Below are positions 18,520 to 26,263 of a DNA stretch of 40,486 bases, piece after piece; position 1 is the first letter of the stretch; every line of letters starts with the position of its first letter. The stretch comes from Stenomitos rutilans HA7619-LM2 (GTDB lineage: Bacteria; Cyanobacteriota; Cyanobacteriia; Leptolyngbyales; Leptolyngbyaceae): positions 1 to 40,486 of the forward strand of contig JAHHIE010000062.1 of NCBI GenBank assembly GCA_019358945.1. The letters run 5' to 3'. The position numbers and the translations under genes were made by a program. The notes below the pieces were generated by a model. That model ran no database searches. It was not told where the DNA came from and was given only the letters and a program-made list of their open reading frames with translations.

Positions 18520-18714
18520 ACACCTGACTTTGAAAGCATGAGTAAAGCCGAGCTACGGGCGTATGTTCTAGAAAACCGAGAAGATCTGGAAGCCGTTCGT
18601 TCCCTCATGCGTCGTCGAAGTCCTAACGCTGTGCGATATGACTTTTCAGATGCCGAGGAGGGGCAGGCGCAGATGACAGAAATACTGCGACGGAAGATTA
18701 ATGGTGAACTTTGA
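18517..18714 (+). CDS. DUF6887-like small protein
   Basis: The 65-residue protein begins MTPDFESMSKAELRAYVLEN, the usual opening of DUF6887 proteins, and continues with charged helices (REDLEAVRSLMRRRSP; YDFSDAEEGQAQMTEILRRK). The ATG at 18517 is preferred over 18496 because it matches the family start. It lies between a decayed DUF6888 gene and a Uma2 gene, the standard order of a widespread cyanobacterial cassette. A toxin-antitoxin-like role has been suggested by the arrangement, but function is unproven. Confidence 0.75.
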   Translation: MTPDFESMSKAELRAYVLENREDLEAVRSLMRRRSPNAVRYDFSDAEEGQAQMTEILRRKINGEL

Positions 18715-18722
18715 GGCAAATC

Positions 18723-19289
18723 ATGCAGTCAACGCCAACTAATGCAATTCGTTGGACGATCGCCGATCTGGGTCTTTTTGAAGGCGATCGCGTGAACCGT
18801 TATGAAATTATTGACGGAGAGCTTTTTGTGACAAGGGCACCCAACTGGGAACATCAGGCGGCTTGCATCAACATTGGATCAGTACTGAAGCTTTGGTCAG
18901 ATGAGAGTGGGTTGGGTCGAGCAAACATTACGCCCGGTGTTGTCTTTTCAGATTCCGATAATGTGATTCCTGATGTCGTTTGGATCAGTAATGCTCGCCT
19001 GGAGCGCTTGTTAGATGAGGCAGGACATCTTACCGCTGCACCGGAATTGGTGGTTGAAGTACTATCTCCAGGGAAAATAAATGAACGGCGCGATCGGGAA
19101 GCAAAGCTAAAACTGTATTCTGCTCAAGGCGTTTTTGAATATTGGATTGTCAATCTTAAAGAACAGTCCGTTGAAATCTACCGTCGTGAGAATGCAGCCT
19201 TAAAGCTTGTAGCTACTCTCTACAGTCAAGATGAATTAACCAGCCCAGTCTTACCTGACTTTCGCTGCTTGGTCAACCAGTTTTTTTAG
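18723..19289 (+). CDS. Uma2 (DUF820) family putative endonuclease
   Basis: The 188-residue protein (ATG 18723) carries the Uma2 restriction-endonuclease-like fold: YEIIDGELFVTRAPNWEHQA, FSDSDNVIPDVVWISNARLE, APELVVEVLSPGKINERRDR (the D...E-V/I-x-S core with following K), KLKLYSAQGVFEYWIVNLKE, and PVLPDFRCLVNQFF at the end. The catalytic-type Asp (IPDVVW), Glu (VVEVLS) and Lys (EAKLKLY) are present. These genes are very numerous in cyanobacterial genomes and their biological target is unknown. The start is 9 bases past the DUF6887 stop, so they are probably co-transcribed. Confidence 0.88.
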   Translation: MQSTPTNAIRWTIADLGLFEGDRVNRYEIIDGELFVTRAPNWEHQAACINIGSVLKLWSDESGLGRANITPGVVFSDSDNVIPDVVWISNARLERLLDEAGHLTAAPELVVEVLSPGKINERRDREAKLKLYSAQGVFEYWIVNLKEQSVEIYRRENAALKLVATLYSQDELTSPVLPDFRCLVNQFF

Positions 19290-19354
19290 AATGCAATGCC
19301 GCATCACAGTCAAATTCAGGCTGAAACAGAGTGGTTGCTCACGTTGAGCATGGG

Positions 19355-19780
19355 TTAGGAGCGCTCCCAACGAAACTTGCGATCGACTTCTTGAATTGGC
19401 ACATCGTTAATACTGGCAAACCGCCGCATCATCAACCCATTTTCGGCAAATTCCCAATTCTCATTCCCATAGGCGCGATACCAGAAGCCTGCATCATCGT
19501 GCCATTCATATTCAAAGCGCACCGCAATGCGGTTGTCCATAAAGCACCAGAGTTCTTTTTTGAGGCGGTAGTCGAGTTCTTTTGCCCACTTGCGTTTGAG
19601 AAATTCTCTAATGGCAGCACGTCCACTAAAAAACTCGGCTCGATTGCGCCATTCCGAATCTTCGGTATAGGCCAGAGCAACCCGATCGGGATCGCGGGTA
19701 TTCCAGGCATCTTCTGCCGCTTGCACTTTGGCTTTTGCAGTTTCCAGGGTGAATGGGGGAAGTGGGGGTTTTGTTTCCAT
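19355..19780 (-). CDS. DUF1348 / SnoaL-like (NTF2 fold) protein
   Basis: The 141-residue protein begins [20 protein letters not shown] and shows an NTF2-like pattern: [86 protein letters not shown]. This matches DUF1348, small cone-shaped alpha/beta proteins that bind or isomerise small molecules. The frame is open upstream to 19972, but the METKPPL start at 19780 fits the family. It is the third leftward gene after the GST and FMN-protein genes, so it probably belongs to the TetR-controlled set. Confidence 0.85.
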   Translation of the reverse strand: METKPPLPPFTLETAKAKVQAAEDAWNTRDPDRVALAYTEDSEWRNRAEFFSGRAAIREFLKRKWAKELDYRLKKELWCFMDNRIAVRFEYEWHDDAGFWYRAYGNENWEFAENGLMMRRFASINDVPIQEVDRKFRWERS

Positions 19781-19821
19781 AGGTTGTGATGTGTTTAGGT
19801 TTGACGGTGGGCTGACATCGT

Positions 19822-20784
19822 TTACCAGGAGCCTGTGCGATCGAGAAAGGGTGAAAACTCCGCCTGTGACCACCGCAAAGGTAAACTTCCTTCCACTCGA
19901 TAGCCTTGAGTCAGAGAAAATTGCAACAATCGCTCTGCTCCTGCGTAAGCGCTCACTTCCATACCGTCCCAAATTACTTTGGCAGTGCCTGTTAAGTAAA
20001 GTAGATCCCCGCGATCGAAATCTAGAAACAGCAAGCCAGCGCGAGGATTGAGTTCCAGGTTGCCAAACGTATTGAAATGGTGATTACCAGAAAAGTCCGG
20101 GACTGTAAGCGTCTGATCGTCATCAAGCCGCACAAAGCCTGGTTTACCACCACGATGAGAAACATCTACACCACTGGCTGCTCTTGCTTCTGCGGCTTGA
20201 TACGCCGTTGTAATAAAGAACGTGTCTGATCGGGTGATCATCGCACGTTCCATATCTCCCAACCTTTCTACCGGATGAATCGGTTGGGACGGTTTCACCA
20301 GATGTCCTTCAATCTCAAACTGACGGGCTTGAATGTATTGAGGGCAGTTGCCAAAGCTTTGCTCTACCTGCACATCGAAACCATCGCGGCTTACGGCTGT
20401 CACAAAGCCATTGAGACGATTACGGCGGCGAGTATGCAGTTCAATCCCAAGCAGCCCAATCTTAGCACCCATTGTAAGCGTGCTGGTTAAAGGGTCGCCC
20501 AAAAGGGGGGTAGCGGTGATGCGCAAGGTGCGATCGTCCGGGGTAGATAGAAAGCCAGGGTTGCCCACCAAAATGGAAGCCCACGGCTTTCCATCAGCAT
20601 CTACCGTACCCACAAGCACATAGGAAAGTTGAGCAAAAAACTGGCGATGCTGAAGCGTAAGGTACGTGCGAATTATCTGCCGTCCTTGCTTATTAATGCG
20701 ATCTAACACGCCCAGTCGAGCCTGAATGGCAAGTTCCCCTGCATGAAACGGAGATTCAATCCTTGACCAGCCTGAGTTGAACAT
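19822..20784 (-). CDS. Pyridoxamine 5'-phosphate oxidase-like FMN-binding protein
   Basis: The 320-residue protein has the split-barrel flavin-binding fold in two parts: [20 protein letters not shown] and [20 protein letters not shown] in the N-terminal half; [60 protein letters not shown] and [20 protein letters not shown] in the C-terminal half. It resembles the PNPOx-like half of proteins that are sometimes fused to ferredoxin/flavin reductases, but no reductase domain is present. It differs from the biosynthetic pdxH at 2808. It lies between the GST and DUF1348 genes on the same strand. Confidence 0.85.
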   Translation of the reverse strand: MFNSGWSRIESPFHAGELAIQARLGVLDRINKQGRQIIRTYLTLQHRQFFAQLSYVLVGTVDADGKPWASILVGNPGFLSTPDDRTLRITATPLLGDPLTSTLTMGAKIGLLGIELHTRRRNRLNGFVTAVSRDGFDVQVEQSFGNCPQYIQARQFEIEGHLVKPSQPIHPVERLGDMERAMITRSDTFFITTAYQAAEARAASGVDVSHRGGKPGFVRLDDDQTLTVPDFSGNHHFNTFGNLELNPRAGLLFLDFDRGDLLYLTGTAKVIWDGMEVSAYAGAERLLQFSLTQGYRVEGSLPLRWSQAEFSPFLDRTGSW

Positions 20785-20911
20785 ATGCTTGCTCCGTTCA
20801 GATGAGTGTTGGTTTTACAGCTTTTTTCCTTTGCATTCCACACACCCGATATTCCACACCCCACACCCTCTCCGATCAAAACCGCGAACGATGGGTTGAT
20901 GACGTGCGCCT

Positions 20912-21511
20912 TTAGATTCCTGCCATTGGGGTATAACCAGGGAGTTGTTTAACACGATCGATCCAGGCAAGCACATTGGGGTACGCATCGAGGTCAATTT
21001 TGCCATCCCTCGCCAGTGCAACGTAGGGAAACACTGCGATATCCGCGATCGTAGGGTGATCGAACTCCAGCCAGGTGTGCGTGCTCAAGTGTTTGTCGAG
21101 TTGCGTCAGGATGAAAGCAGCTTTTTGGTGAGCGCGATCAATATTGATATTGGTCGCACCAAACAGGTAGTAAAGCCGTGCAGTTTCAGGCCCCTGACGC
21201 ACTTCACCCGCCGCTGTTGACAGCCAACGAATCACTCGACTCATCGGCTCGGCATCCACAGGCAACCAGGCTTCACCGCCATACTGCCGTGCCAGGTAGA
21301 CCAGAATGGCTTGAGCATCTGCTACAACGGCCCCGCCATCAACTAAAACAGGTACTTGCCCAAAAGCATTGAGCGTGAGAAATGCAGGCTGCTTGTGTGC
21401 ACCTGTGAGCAAATCGACCTTAATCCATTCGTAATCTAAGCCAAGCAGCGACAGCATGAGCTTTGCTTTGTAGCTATTGCCAGAAACTTCGTGGCCGTAA
21501 AGCTTGATCAT
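20912..21511 (-). CDS. Glutathione S-transferase
   Basis: The 199-residue protein has an N-terminal thioredoxin-like domain (MIKLYGHEVSGNSYKAKLML, FGQVPVLVDGGAVVADAQAI with the cis-Pro in VPVL and the Asp-Ala glutathione-binding turn) and a C-terminal helical domain (WLEFDHPTIADIAVFPYVAL with the conserved N-capping Asp). It should conjugate or reduce electrophiles with glutathione. It is the first gene of a leftward set and divergent from a TetR regulator 307 bases away. Confidence 0.92.
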   Translation of the reverse strand: MIKLYGHEVSGNSYKAKLMLSLLGLDYEWIKVDLLTGAHKQPAFLTLNAFGQVPVLVDGGAVVADAQAILVYLARQYGGEAWLPVDAEPMSRVIRWLSTAAGEVRQGPETARLYYLFGATNINIDRAHQKAAFILTQLDKHLSTHTWLEFDHPTIADIAVFPYVALARDGKIDLDAYPNVLAWIDRVKQLPGYTPMAGI

Positions 21512-21704
21512 GGGTTGAATCCTTGAAGGTTAATCACAACAAACGCGAGGCAAAGGAACCGTGGGATGGGAGCGATTCCCGTTCTAACCGAGCCAGAGCG
21601 GCAAAGACACATAGCGCACCTCAGACCATCAAAGGTTCCTTGACAGATAGAACGATCGAAGTGAACAGAACATGGCGCATAGAGCTTTGTTGTCTGGAAA
21701 ACTG

Positions 21705-21749
21705 TACCGTTCGTTCGGTCTAGATTCACTGTACCGATCGTTTGGTACA
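21705..21749. promoter_or_regulatory. Candidate TetR operator palindromes
   Basis: TGTACCGATCGTTTGGTACA (21730-21749) has perfect GTACC/GGTAC arms. A related imperfect copy, GTACCGTTCGTTCGGTC, is about 25 bases to the left (21704-21720). Both contain ACCG(A/T)(T/C)CGTT. They lie in the divergent region between GST and tetR, where the regulator would be expected to bind and repress both directions. Confidence 0.55.
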
Positions 21750-21802
21750 ATGTCAACAGATGGATTCAACGTCTTTAGATTTCTGCAAGCCTGAGCAAAT
21801 GC

Positions 21803-21834
21803 ATGTCTAAACAAACTCATGTCTAAACAAACTC
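21803..21834 (+). repeat. 16-base tandem duplication at the tetR start codon
   Basis: ATGTCTAAACAAACTC is present twice in direct succession (21803-21818 and 21819-21834). The first ATG reads MSKQTHV and stops after seven codons because 16 is not a multiple of three. The second ATG opens the full regulator. The duplication therefore creates a mini-ORF that overlaps the real start. Confidence 0.85.
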
Positions 21835-22370
21835 ATGTACCACCACTGCTCGACTTGTTTCGGCAATATGGCTACGACGGTGTAACGCTCTCAAAAATTT
21901 CTCAAGCGACGGGATTGGGCAAGGCCAGCCTGTATCATCACTTTCCTGGCGGAAAGGATGAGATGGTAGAAACGGTTTTGATCGCTCTAGAGCAAGGTTT
22001 AGAGCAAATTGCTATCGAAGCGTTGCAATGTGAAGGGGATGCGCTAACTCGGTTAAAGGCAATGTGCGATCGCATCAACAAGGTTTATAACAGCGGGCAA
22101 AAGCCTTGCCTGTTAGCGGCCCTGATGCTTGGCTCCGGGAAGGACGTCTTTCAAGAGCGGGTACGGACTTTGCTGCGTGTGTGGATTAGTGCGATCGCGG
22201 CAATTTTGATCGATGCAGGCATGGATGAAGCGATCGCACATCAGCGCGGTGAAGATGGAGTCATCGCCATTCAGGGGGCATTGATTTTGGCTCAGGGACT
22301 AGATGATCCTGATCCCTTCCAACGAGTGATTCAGCAACTGCCTGAGCAACTCTGCCGCGGACTGATGTAA
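21819..22370 (+). CDS. TetR-family transcriptional regulator
   Basis: The 183-residue protein has an N-terminal TetR HTH (LLDLFRQYGYDGVTLSKISQ, ATGLGKASLYHHFPGGKDEM), then a helical ligand-binding domain (GQKPCLLAALMLGSGKDVFQ; IQGALILAQGLDDPDPFQRV). It is related to the AcrR/LmrA-YxaF-type subgroup with the C-terminal QGALILAQ segment. The first HTH helix starts almost at the N-terminus, so the recorded start is already short. Divergent from GST-FMN protein-DUF1348, it is the likely repressor of that set and of itself. Confidence 0.9.
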   Translation: MSKQTHVPPLLDLFRQYGYDGVTLSKISQATGLGKASLYHHFPGGKDEMVETVLIALEQGLEQIAIEALQCEGDALTRLKAMCDRINKVYNSGQKPCLLAALMLGSGKDVFQERVRTLLRVWISAIAAILIDAGMDEAIAHQRGEDGVIAIQGALILAQGLDDPDPFQRVIQQLPEQLCRGLM

Positions 22371-22381
22371 ATACTGGTTAA

Positions 22382-22860
22382 TTTAGCTTTCTAGCCAACC
22401 TTGCTGAGGACGCAGAACTGCATTTAGTAGCCACTGCCGCCATTACCTGTATACATCCCAATGTGCATATTTATCGCCAGATTGAGGCATACACACCGGA
22501 ATGATTAGCGCTCTACCACCAGACAGATGTGTTTGTTTGCCAACCCATTCAGAGCCGTTTGGCTGGGTGTTCATCGAAGCACTAGCAACAGGTTTGCCAG
22601 TGATTGCCACTGATCTCAATGCCATTCCTGAAATTGTTTCGCATAAAGAAACGGGCTTTTTGATTGCCCCAAGCGACCATTTTGCCCTCACCCGCAGCCT
22701 CTGCACCTTGATGGATTATCCCCATTTATGCCTTGAAATGGGTATGAGAGGGCGGCAGGTCGCCGAGCAAATGTTTGATGTTCATAAAAATTTTCAGCTC
22801 TTGGAGTCTCTGTTTCGCGAAGTCGGTTTGAAGCAGTCATGCCTACTCAGTCAGCTATGA
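22382..22860 (+). pseudogene. Glycosyltransferase (GT-B, family 1-type) remnant
   Basis: A frame from about 22382 gives LAEDAELHLVATAAITCIHP and VHIYRQIEAYTPE, meets a stop at about 22504, continues as LALYHQTDVFVCQPIQS, then shifts frame to PTHSEPFGWVFIEALATGLP, VIATDLNAIPEIVSHKETGF and LIAPSDHFALTRSLCTLMDY. These are the C-terminal donor-sugar-binding blocks (SEPFG..EALA.G.PVI) of a GT-B glycosyltransferase; the N-terminal acceptor domain is gone. Only the last 119 codons form a continuous frame. The stop overlaps the next gene's ATG (ATGA), showing the two were once an operon. Confidence 0.7.
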
Positions 22861-23600
22861 AAATTTTGTTCACGTGTCATTATCATCGCAATCCCAACGC
22901 TGGAGCCTTTGGTGTCATACCGATTTAAAGAATGACGGCTACAGATCAATCGGTGGGTAGGGGCAAGGCAATGCCTTGCCCCTACAGGATGTGTCGCATT
23001 TTCAATTCAGATTGGTATCACAAACCGCTTCGCATTGCTCAAATTGGCACCTATATCATTCGCAAAGGAGTGCATTATGCTGCGCCAGCGTTAAATACCA
23101 TGCTGGCTCGTTATCCCCAAGTGGAAGTGAGCTTTTTGGATACAGAATGCCCCGTCAAAAAAGCATATGCCGATTTTGATGTGGGGGTGCGCGATCGCGT
23201 GACCGTTGTGCCCACCGATGCCAACGAAACCCTACCTTCACTGCTCAAAGGGCATCACATTAAATTGTTTCCCACCATTTCCGAGGGGTTTGGAGTTGCC
23301 CTGGTGGAAGCAGTGGCGTGTGAACTGGCACCCATTACAACAGCAGCACCAGGACCGATGGAAATCGTGCGCGACGGGCATAATGCTGTTGTGATTCCCT
23401 GCCGCGATCAGATAGCGATCGAGCAGGCATTAGGGCGGTTAATCTGCGATCGACCCTATCTAGAAGGGTTGCGCCGTAATGCTTATGAAACGGCTCAAAG
23501 CTACAGTTGGTCTAATCTGGCTCAACAGGATCTCTCGTTGTATCAGCGAGCCTACGCGTTAAGGCAAAGTGCGGTTGCCATTAATCTCGGTCAGGGCTAA
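22857..23600 (+). pseudogene. Second glycosyltransferase gene, interrupted by MITE-like element B
   Basis: The start MKILFTCHYHRNPNAGAFGV (22857-22916) is a normal GT-B N-terminus and is cut immediately by element B. After the element the frame resumes at HKPLRIAQIGTYIIRKGVHY and runs through KLFPTISEGFGVALVEAVAC, ELAPITTAAPGPMEIVRDGH and the end of the protein. The middle of the N-terminal domain, perhaps 130-170 residues, is missing, so a deletion accompanied or followed insertion. A frame from 22932 through the element can still be read (about 222 residues) but would lack the acceptor domain. Confidence 0.75.
22917..23018. mobile_element. MITE-like element B, copy 2
   Basis: A 102-base copy in the same orientation and of the same length as 9542-9643, with one visible base difference (CAGATTGGTAT instead of CAAATTGGTAT). 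It carries the same internal GTAGGGGCAAGGC palindrome. It lies inside a glycosyltransferase gene, and the near-identity of the two copies suggests recent movement. Confidence 0.88.
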
Positions 23601-23731
23601 CTAGGGCGCGTCATCAATTAAGCTCAAAAACCTTGAGTATCAACCTTACAGCGCCCGTCCTCACAAACAAGGATAGGGGCTAGAACCCTTGCTTCAAGTC
23701 ATGTGTATGAGTCATTGATGACAGCCCCTAG
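23601..23731. mobile_element. MITE-like element A, copy 2
   Basis: This 131-base element is bounded by CTAG, in opposite orientation to 7420-7546. Terminal inverted repeats are CTAGGGCGCGTCATCAATT at the left and TCATTGATGACAGCCCCTAG at the right. It begins one base after the glycosyltransferase stop codon. The two copies differ by several substitutions and small indels, so it is older than element B. Confidence 0.8.
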
Positions 23732-23850
23732 TGTTCTGAAACAGAAATGATGCAACAGGCTTGAGCACTACTCAGTCCTCAGCACTCTTTCAACCGACGT
23801 TGCAGAACTTTTGATGCGCTGTACTAGAGACATTGCGCCAAGCTTACTTT

Positions 23851-23912
23851 CGCACAATGTAGAGATCGTAAAGGTTTCGGATCCGAAACCTTTACGATCT
23901 CTACATTGTGCG
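23851..23912. repeat. Perfect 62-bp palindrome
   Basis: CGCACAATGTAGAGATCGTA followed by AAGGTTTCGG (23851-23880) is matched base for base by its reverse complement (23883-23912) around a central AT, so the whole 62 bases are a perfect palindrome centred on GGATCC. It is followed by CGATTTTT. On the plus strand this could end transcripts, but the length and perfection go far beyond a terminator. It lies 139 bases from the tRNA-Met remnant. Confidence 0.9.
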
Positions 23913-24050
23913 CGATTTTTAAGCTGTCGCGGATCTAAATCCGCTGGCAAGGCATTACAGACCTAGACCTTGGGGTAACCCGTGAAAACTCGAGAAAAGA
24001 GACAACATCTAAAAACGCGCGCTATTTAGAAGGTGCACATTCTGCAACGA

Positions 24051-24091
24051 TGGCTCAGGCGGGATTTGAACCTGCGACCTTGGGCTTATGA
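24051..24091 (-). pseudogene. 3' half of an elongator tRNA-Met (CAU) gene; candidate attachment-site scar
   Basis: Read on the minus strand: TCATAAG (anticodon loop with CAT) followed by CCCA, variable AGGTC, T-arm GCAGG-TTCAAAT-CCCGC, acceptor strand CTGAGCC and discriminator A, with no encoded CCA. These are the consecutive 3'-half parts of a cyanobacterial elongator tRNA-Met. Upstream of the anticodon loop the sequence is ACCGCA, which cannot form the anticodon stem, and no D-arm or 5' acceptor strand follows. One T-stem pair is mismatched (A-C). An isolated tRNA 3' half is the usual direct-repeat scar left at one end of an integrated element. Confidence 0.75.
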
Positions 24092-24390
24092 GTGCGGTCT
24101 TGAAAGTTCCAGAAACCCTACTGTGAAGGCTTTACAGGATTCACTCTCGATACTGGCATTCCCAAATCAGGTAACACTTAATAAGACTTTTGAAGCCAAG
24201 CTTGCACTTGTGACACGAGGATTTTCAGACATAACGACCAAGATAAGCGGCGGCAGATAACCTCAAACTCAGCACCCAAATCGTTTAACCGTACGCTTCA
24301 TCGACTTGTTAGCTACCGAGTGCACCGACTATCTTTGCCTATCTAAACAGGCTCTGAATGTAAGGAGGCAGTCAAATCCTTGCTTATAAA
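24092..24390. other. Intergenic region, no gene seen
   Basis: About 300 bases between the tRNA remnant and the 3' end of the NmrA-type gene. An open frame running from 24033 through it is the antisense of the tRNA half followed by random-looking sequence. I see no integrase fragment, RNA or clear terminator. Confidence 0.4.
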
Positions 24391-25311
24391 TTAGTTTACG
24401 TTGATAGCATTCTGATTCATCTCTACCCACGTTGCAAAGCTGGTGAGCGAGATCCCCTCGTACTCTTGTAATTCTTCGATCGCAATCGGGTATCCTACTT
24501 CGTTTGCCCACGCTTGATGTTGCACCATCACCGGATGCTTGCCTCGTGCGATCGCTGCCTCTGGAGTCAGACAAACAGCAGAAACGGATTGCCTGCTCAC
24601 ACGGCTCAAAACAGCAGCAGCTTCAGGAATTGTCAACTGGTCGCCTGCTAACTCAATTTGTTTACCGTTAAAGCGATCGGGATGGTTGAATGCCGTAACC
24701 ACAAACTTGCCAATATCCTGCGCGGCAACCATCGCCAGTTTCGTATTTGGCTGCATGGCAATGACAAGTTCTCCCTGCCGAAGTTCAGGAAATGCGAAGT
24801 TGACTTTTGGTGCAATCAAGCTCTCCATCAAGAACGCAGGGCGGAGAATTGTGACTACCGGAAAGTTTGCTGCCTGTACTGCTGCCTCAATGTGCAGCTT
24901 ACTGTTCCAGAACGATCGATCCCACAGATGTTCTTGTTCTGGCAGTACGCGCTTGTACAGATCAATTCCAGAGACAGAAGTGTGAACAAAGTGTTGAATT
25001 TTCGCCCGTTTTGCTGCTTCAATCAGCGCCACCGCATGGCGATATTCCGTATCATCACCAGTCAAACTGGGGACTTGCACTGAGAACACTCCGCTTATTC
25101 CCTCAAGCGCGGTAGCCAGCGAAGCAGGGTTGTCATAATCGCCGTGAACCACTTCTACTCCGATTTCACTCAGAGCTTTGGCTGGTTCACTTGTTGGATT
25201 TCGAGTCATTGCTCGTGCTGAGTACCCCTGCTCTAATAATTGCGCGATCGTCGCGCTGCCCTGAGTTCCTGTTGCACCCGTGACTAGAATCCGTTTGTGT
25301 CGTTGGCTCAT
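24391..25311 (-). CDS. NmrA-like NAD(P)-binding oxidoreductase/regulator
   Basis: The 306-residue protein is an atypical short-chain dehydrogenase of the NmrA/HSCARG type. The N-terminal nucleotide motif is RILVTGATGTQGSATIAQLL (GxxGxxG), with RAMTRNP giving an NADP-preferring Arg. Further blocks are VEVVHGDYDNPASLATALEG, HFVHTSVSGIDLYKRVLPEQ, SKLHIEAAVQAANFPVVTIL, and IAMQPNTKLAMVAAQDIGKF. The Tyr-x3-Lys catalytic pair of classical enzymes is replaced by SFWNSK. Such proteins act as redox sensors or quinone/flavin-type reductases. It is divergent from the TetR gene at 25472, with twin operator sites between. Confidence 0.88.
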   Translation of the reverse strand: MSQRHKRILVTGATGTQGSATIAQLLEQGYSARAMTRNPTSEPAKALSEIGVEVVHGDYDNPASLATALEGISGVFSVQVPSLTGDDTEYRHAVALIEAAKRAKIQHFVHTSVSGIDLYKRVLPEQEHLWDRSFWNSKLHIEAAVQAANFPVVTILRPAFLMESLIAPKVNFAFPELRQGELVIAMQPNTKLAMVAAQDIGKFVVTAFNHPDRFNGKQIELAGDQLTIPEAAAVLSRVSRQSVSAVCLTPEAAIARGKHPVMVQHQAWANEVGYPIAIEELQEYEGISLTSFATWVEMNQNAINVN

Positions 25312-25342
25312 CGTTTCTTTTCTCCTGAATTGTTAAACACCT

Positions 25343-25432
25343 GTCGTCTAAGCAACGACTGTTGTATATAAGATAGAAGCGGCAATGTGATAACGACAAT
25401 CCACAAACAGCGAGGTGTGTTGTCTAAACAAC
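25343..25432. promoter_or_regulatory. Twin operator palindromes between nmrA-like and tetR genes
   Basis: GTCGTCTAAGCAAC (25343-25356) and GTTGTCTAAACAAC (25419-25432) are 12/14 identical, each is palindromic around CTAA, and they are 76 bases apart. One lies 32 bases from the NmrA-type start and the other 40 bases from the tetR start, the positions expected for a regulator controlling both promoters. Confidence 0.7.
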
Positions 25433-25471
25433 AGAACTGCAAAAGTGTTGCTGTAGCGGGGAATAAGAGCA

Positions 25472-26110
25472 GTGAAGGAAACGTACAGAGACGAAGCAGC
25501 GATTAATATCAATGATCCTCGCGCTAAGCGCACACGGCAGTTGTTGCTCCAAGCTTTAGTTGAACTGGCGGCAGAGCAAAACTTGAATGTCATTAGTGTG
25601 CAAGCGATCGCAGCACGAGCGGGGGTAAACCGAGCGACTTTCTATGCTCATTTCGAGGACAAAGCAGCCCTAATCGAGGCAGCGATGCGGGACGCGATCC
25701 AGCAGGCATTGGAGAAAAAGCTTCAAGTTTCTTCTCCGTTTAACCAAAGCAACTTATGTCTGCTAATTTGTGCCGTCGCAGAAATGCTGCGATCGACGCG
25801 GAATCAGTGTCGTGGACCCAACTATGCGTCGTATCCCCTAGTGGAGGCGGCAGTTCAACGTGAGCTTTATGCGTTTATCTTGCTGTGGCTGCAACTGGAA
25901 CTGCCCGCCGAAGAGCGGTTGCAATCTTCGTTAGAACTGATCGCCACTCTGTTGAGTTGGGCTATTTTTGGTACAAGTTTGCAATGGAGCCGTGAGCCGC
26001 AGGATTGCACTGTGGAAGAAATGGCAAAGCAGCTTATGCCTCTGCTGCTGCATGGAGTCAGTTCAACGCTCTCTCACCATTGCGCTCTAACTCACAAACC
26101 AGAAAACTGA
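25472..26110 (+). CDS. TetR-family transcriptional regulator
   Basis: The 212-residue protein (GTG start) has a TetR HTH at about residues 20-65: KRTRQLLLQALVELAAEQNL, VISVQAIAARAGVNRATFYA, HFEDKAALIEAA. The rest is a helical ligand-binding domain without recognisable specificity. It is divergent from the NmrA-type oxidoreductase and flanked by matched palindromes, so it probably represses that gene and itself in response to a redox-active or toxic compound. Confidence 0.9.
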   Translation: MKETYRDEAAININDPRAKRTRQLLLQALVELAAEQNLNVISVQAIAARAGVNRATFYAHFEDKAALIEAAMRDAIQQALEKKLQVSSPFNQSNLCLLICAVAEMLRSTRNQCRGPNYASYPLVEAAVQRELYAFILLWLQLELPAEERLQSSLELIATLLSWAIFGTSLQWSREPQDCTVEEMAKQLMPLLLHGVSSTLSHHCALTHKPEN

Positions 26111-26263
26111 CTGGGCGATCGTACTTTCCACAACTAGTCTCCAACTACCGTCACCACAGACGACAATGCAACCAGCTAACGACCCCGTTCACCCGCCGCT
26201 AGTAACCTCTCGAACTCAACAAAAGAACTCTGTACGGTCGGCGTGCAACGGGATTGTTAGCCT

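Noticed and set aside
19781-19972. N-terminal extension of the DUF1348 protein
   Set aside because: Runs into the 3' end of the upstream FMN-protein gene and lacks family similarity; METKPPL start at 19780 is better.
24033-24260. 75-codon plus-strand frame reading RWLRRDLNLRPWAYECG near its start
   Set aside because: This is the usual false peptide produced by the antisense of a tRNA T-arm and anticodon arm; the tRNA remnant explains it.
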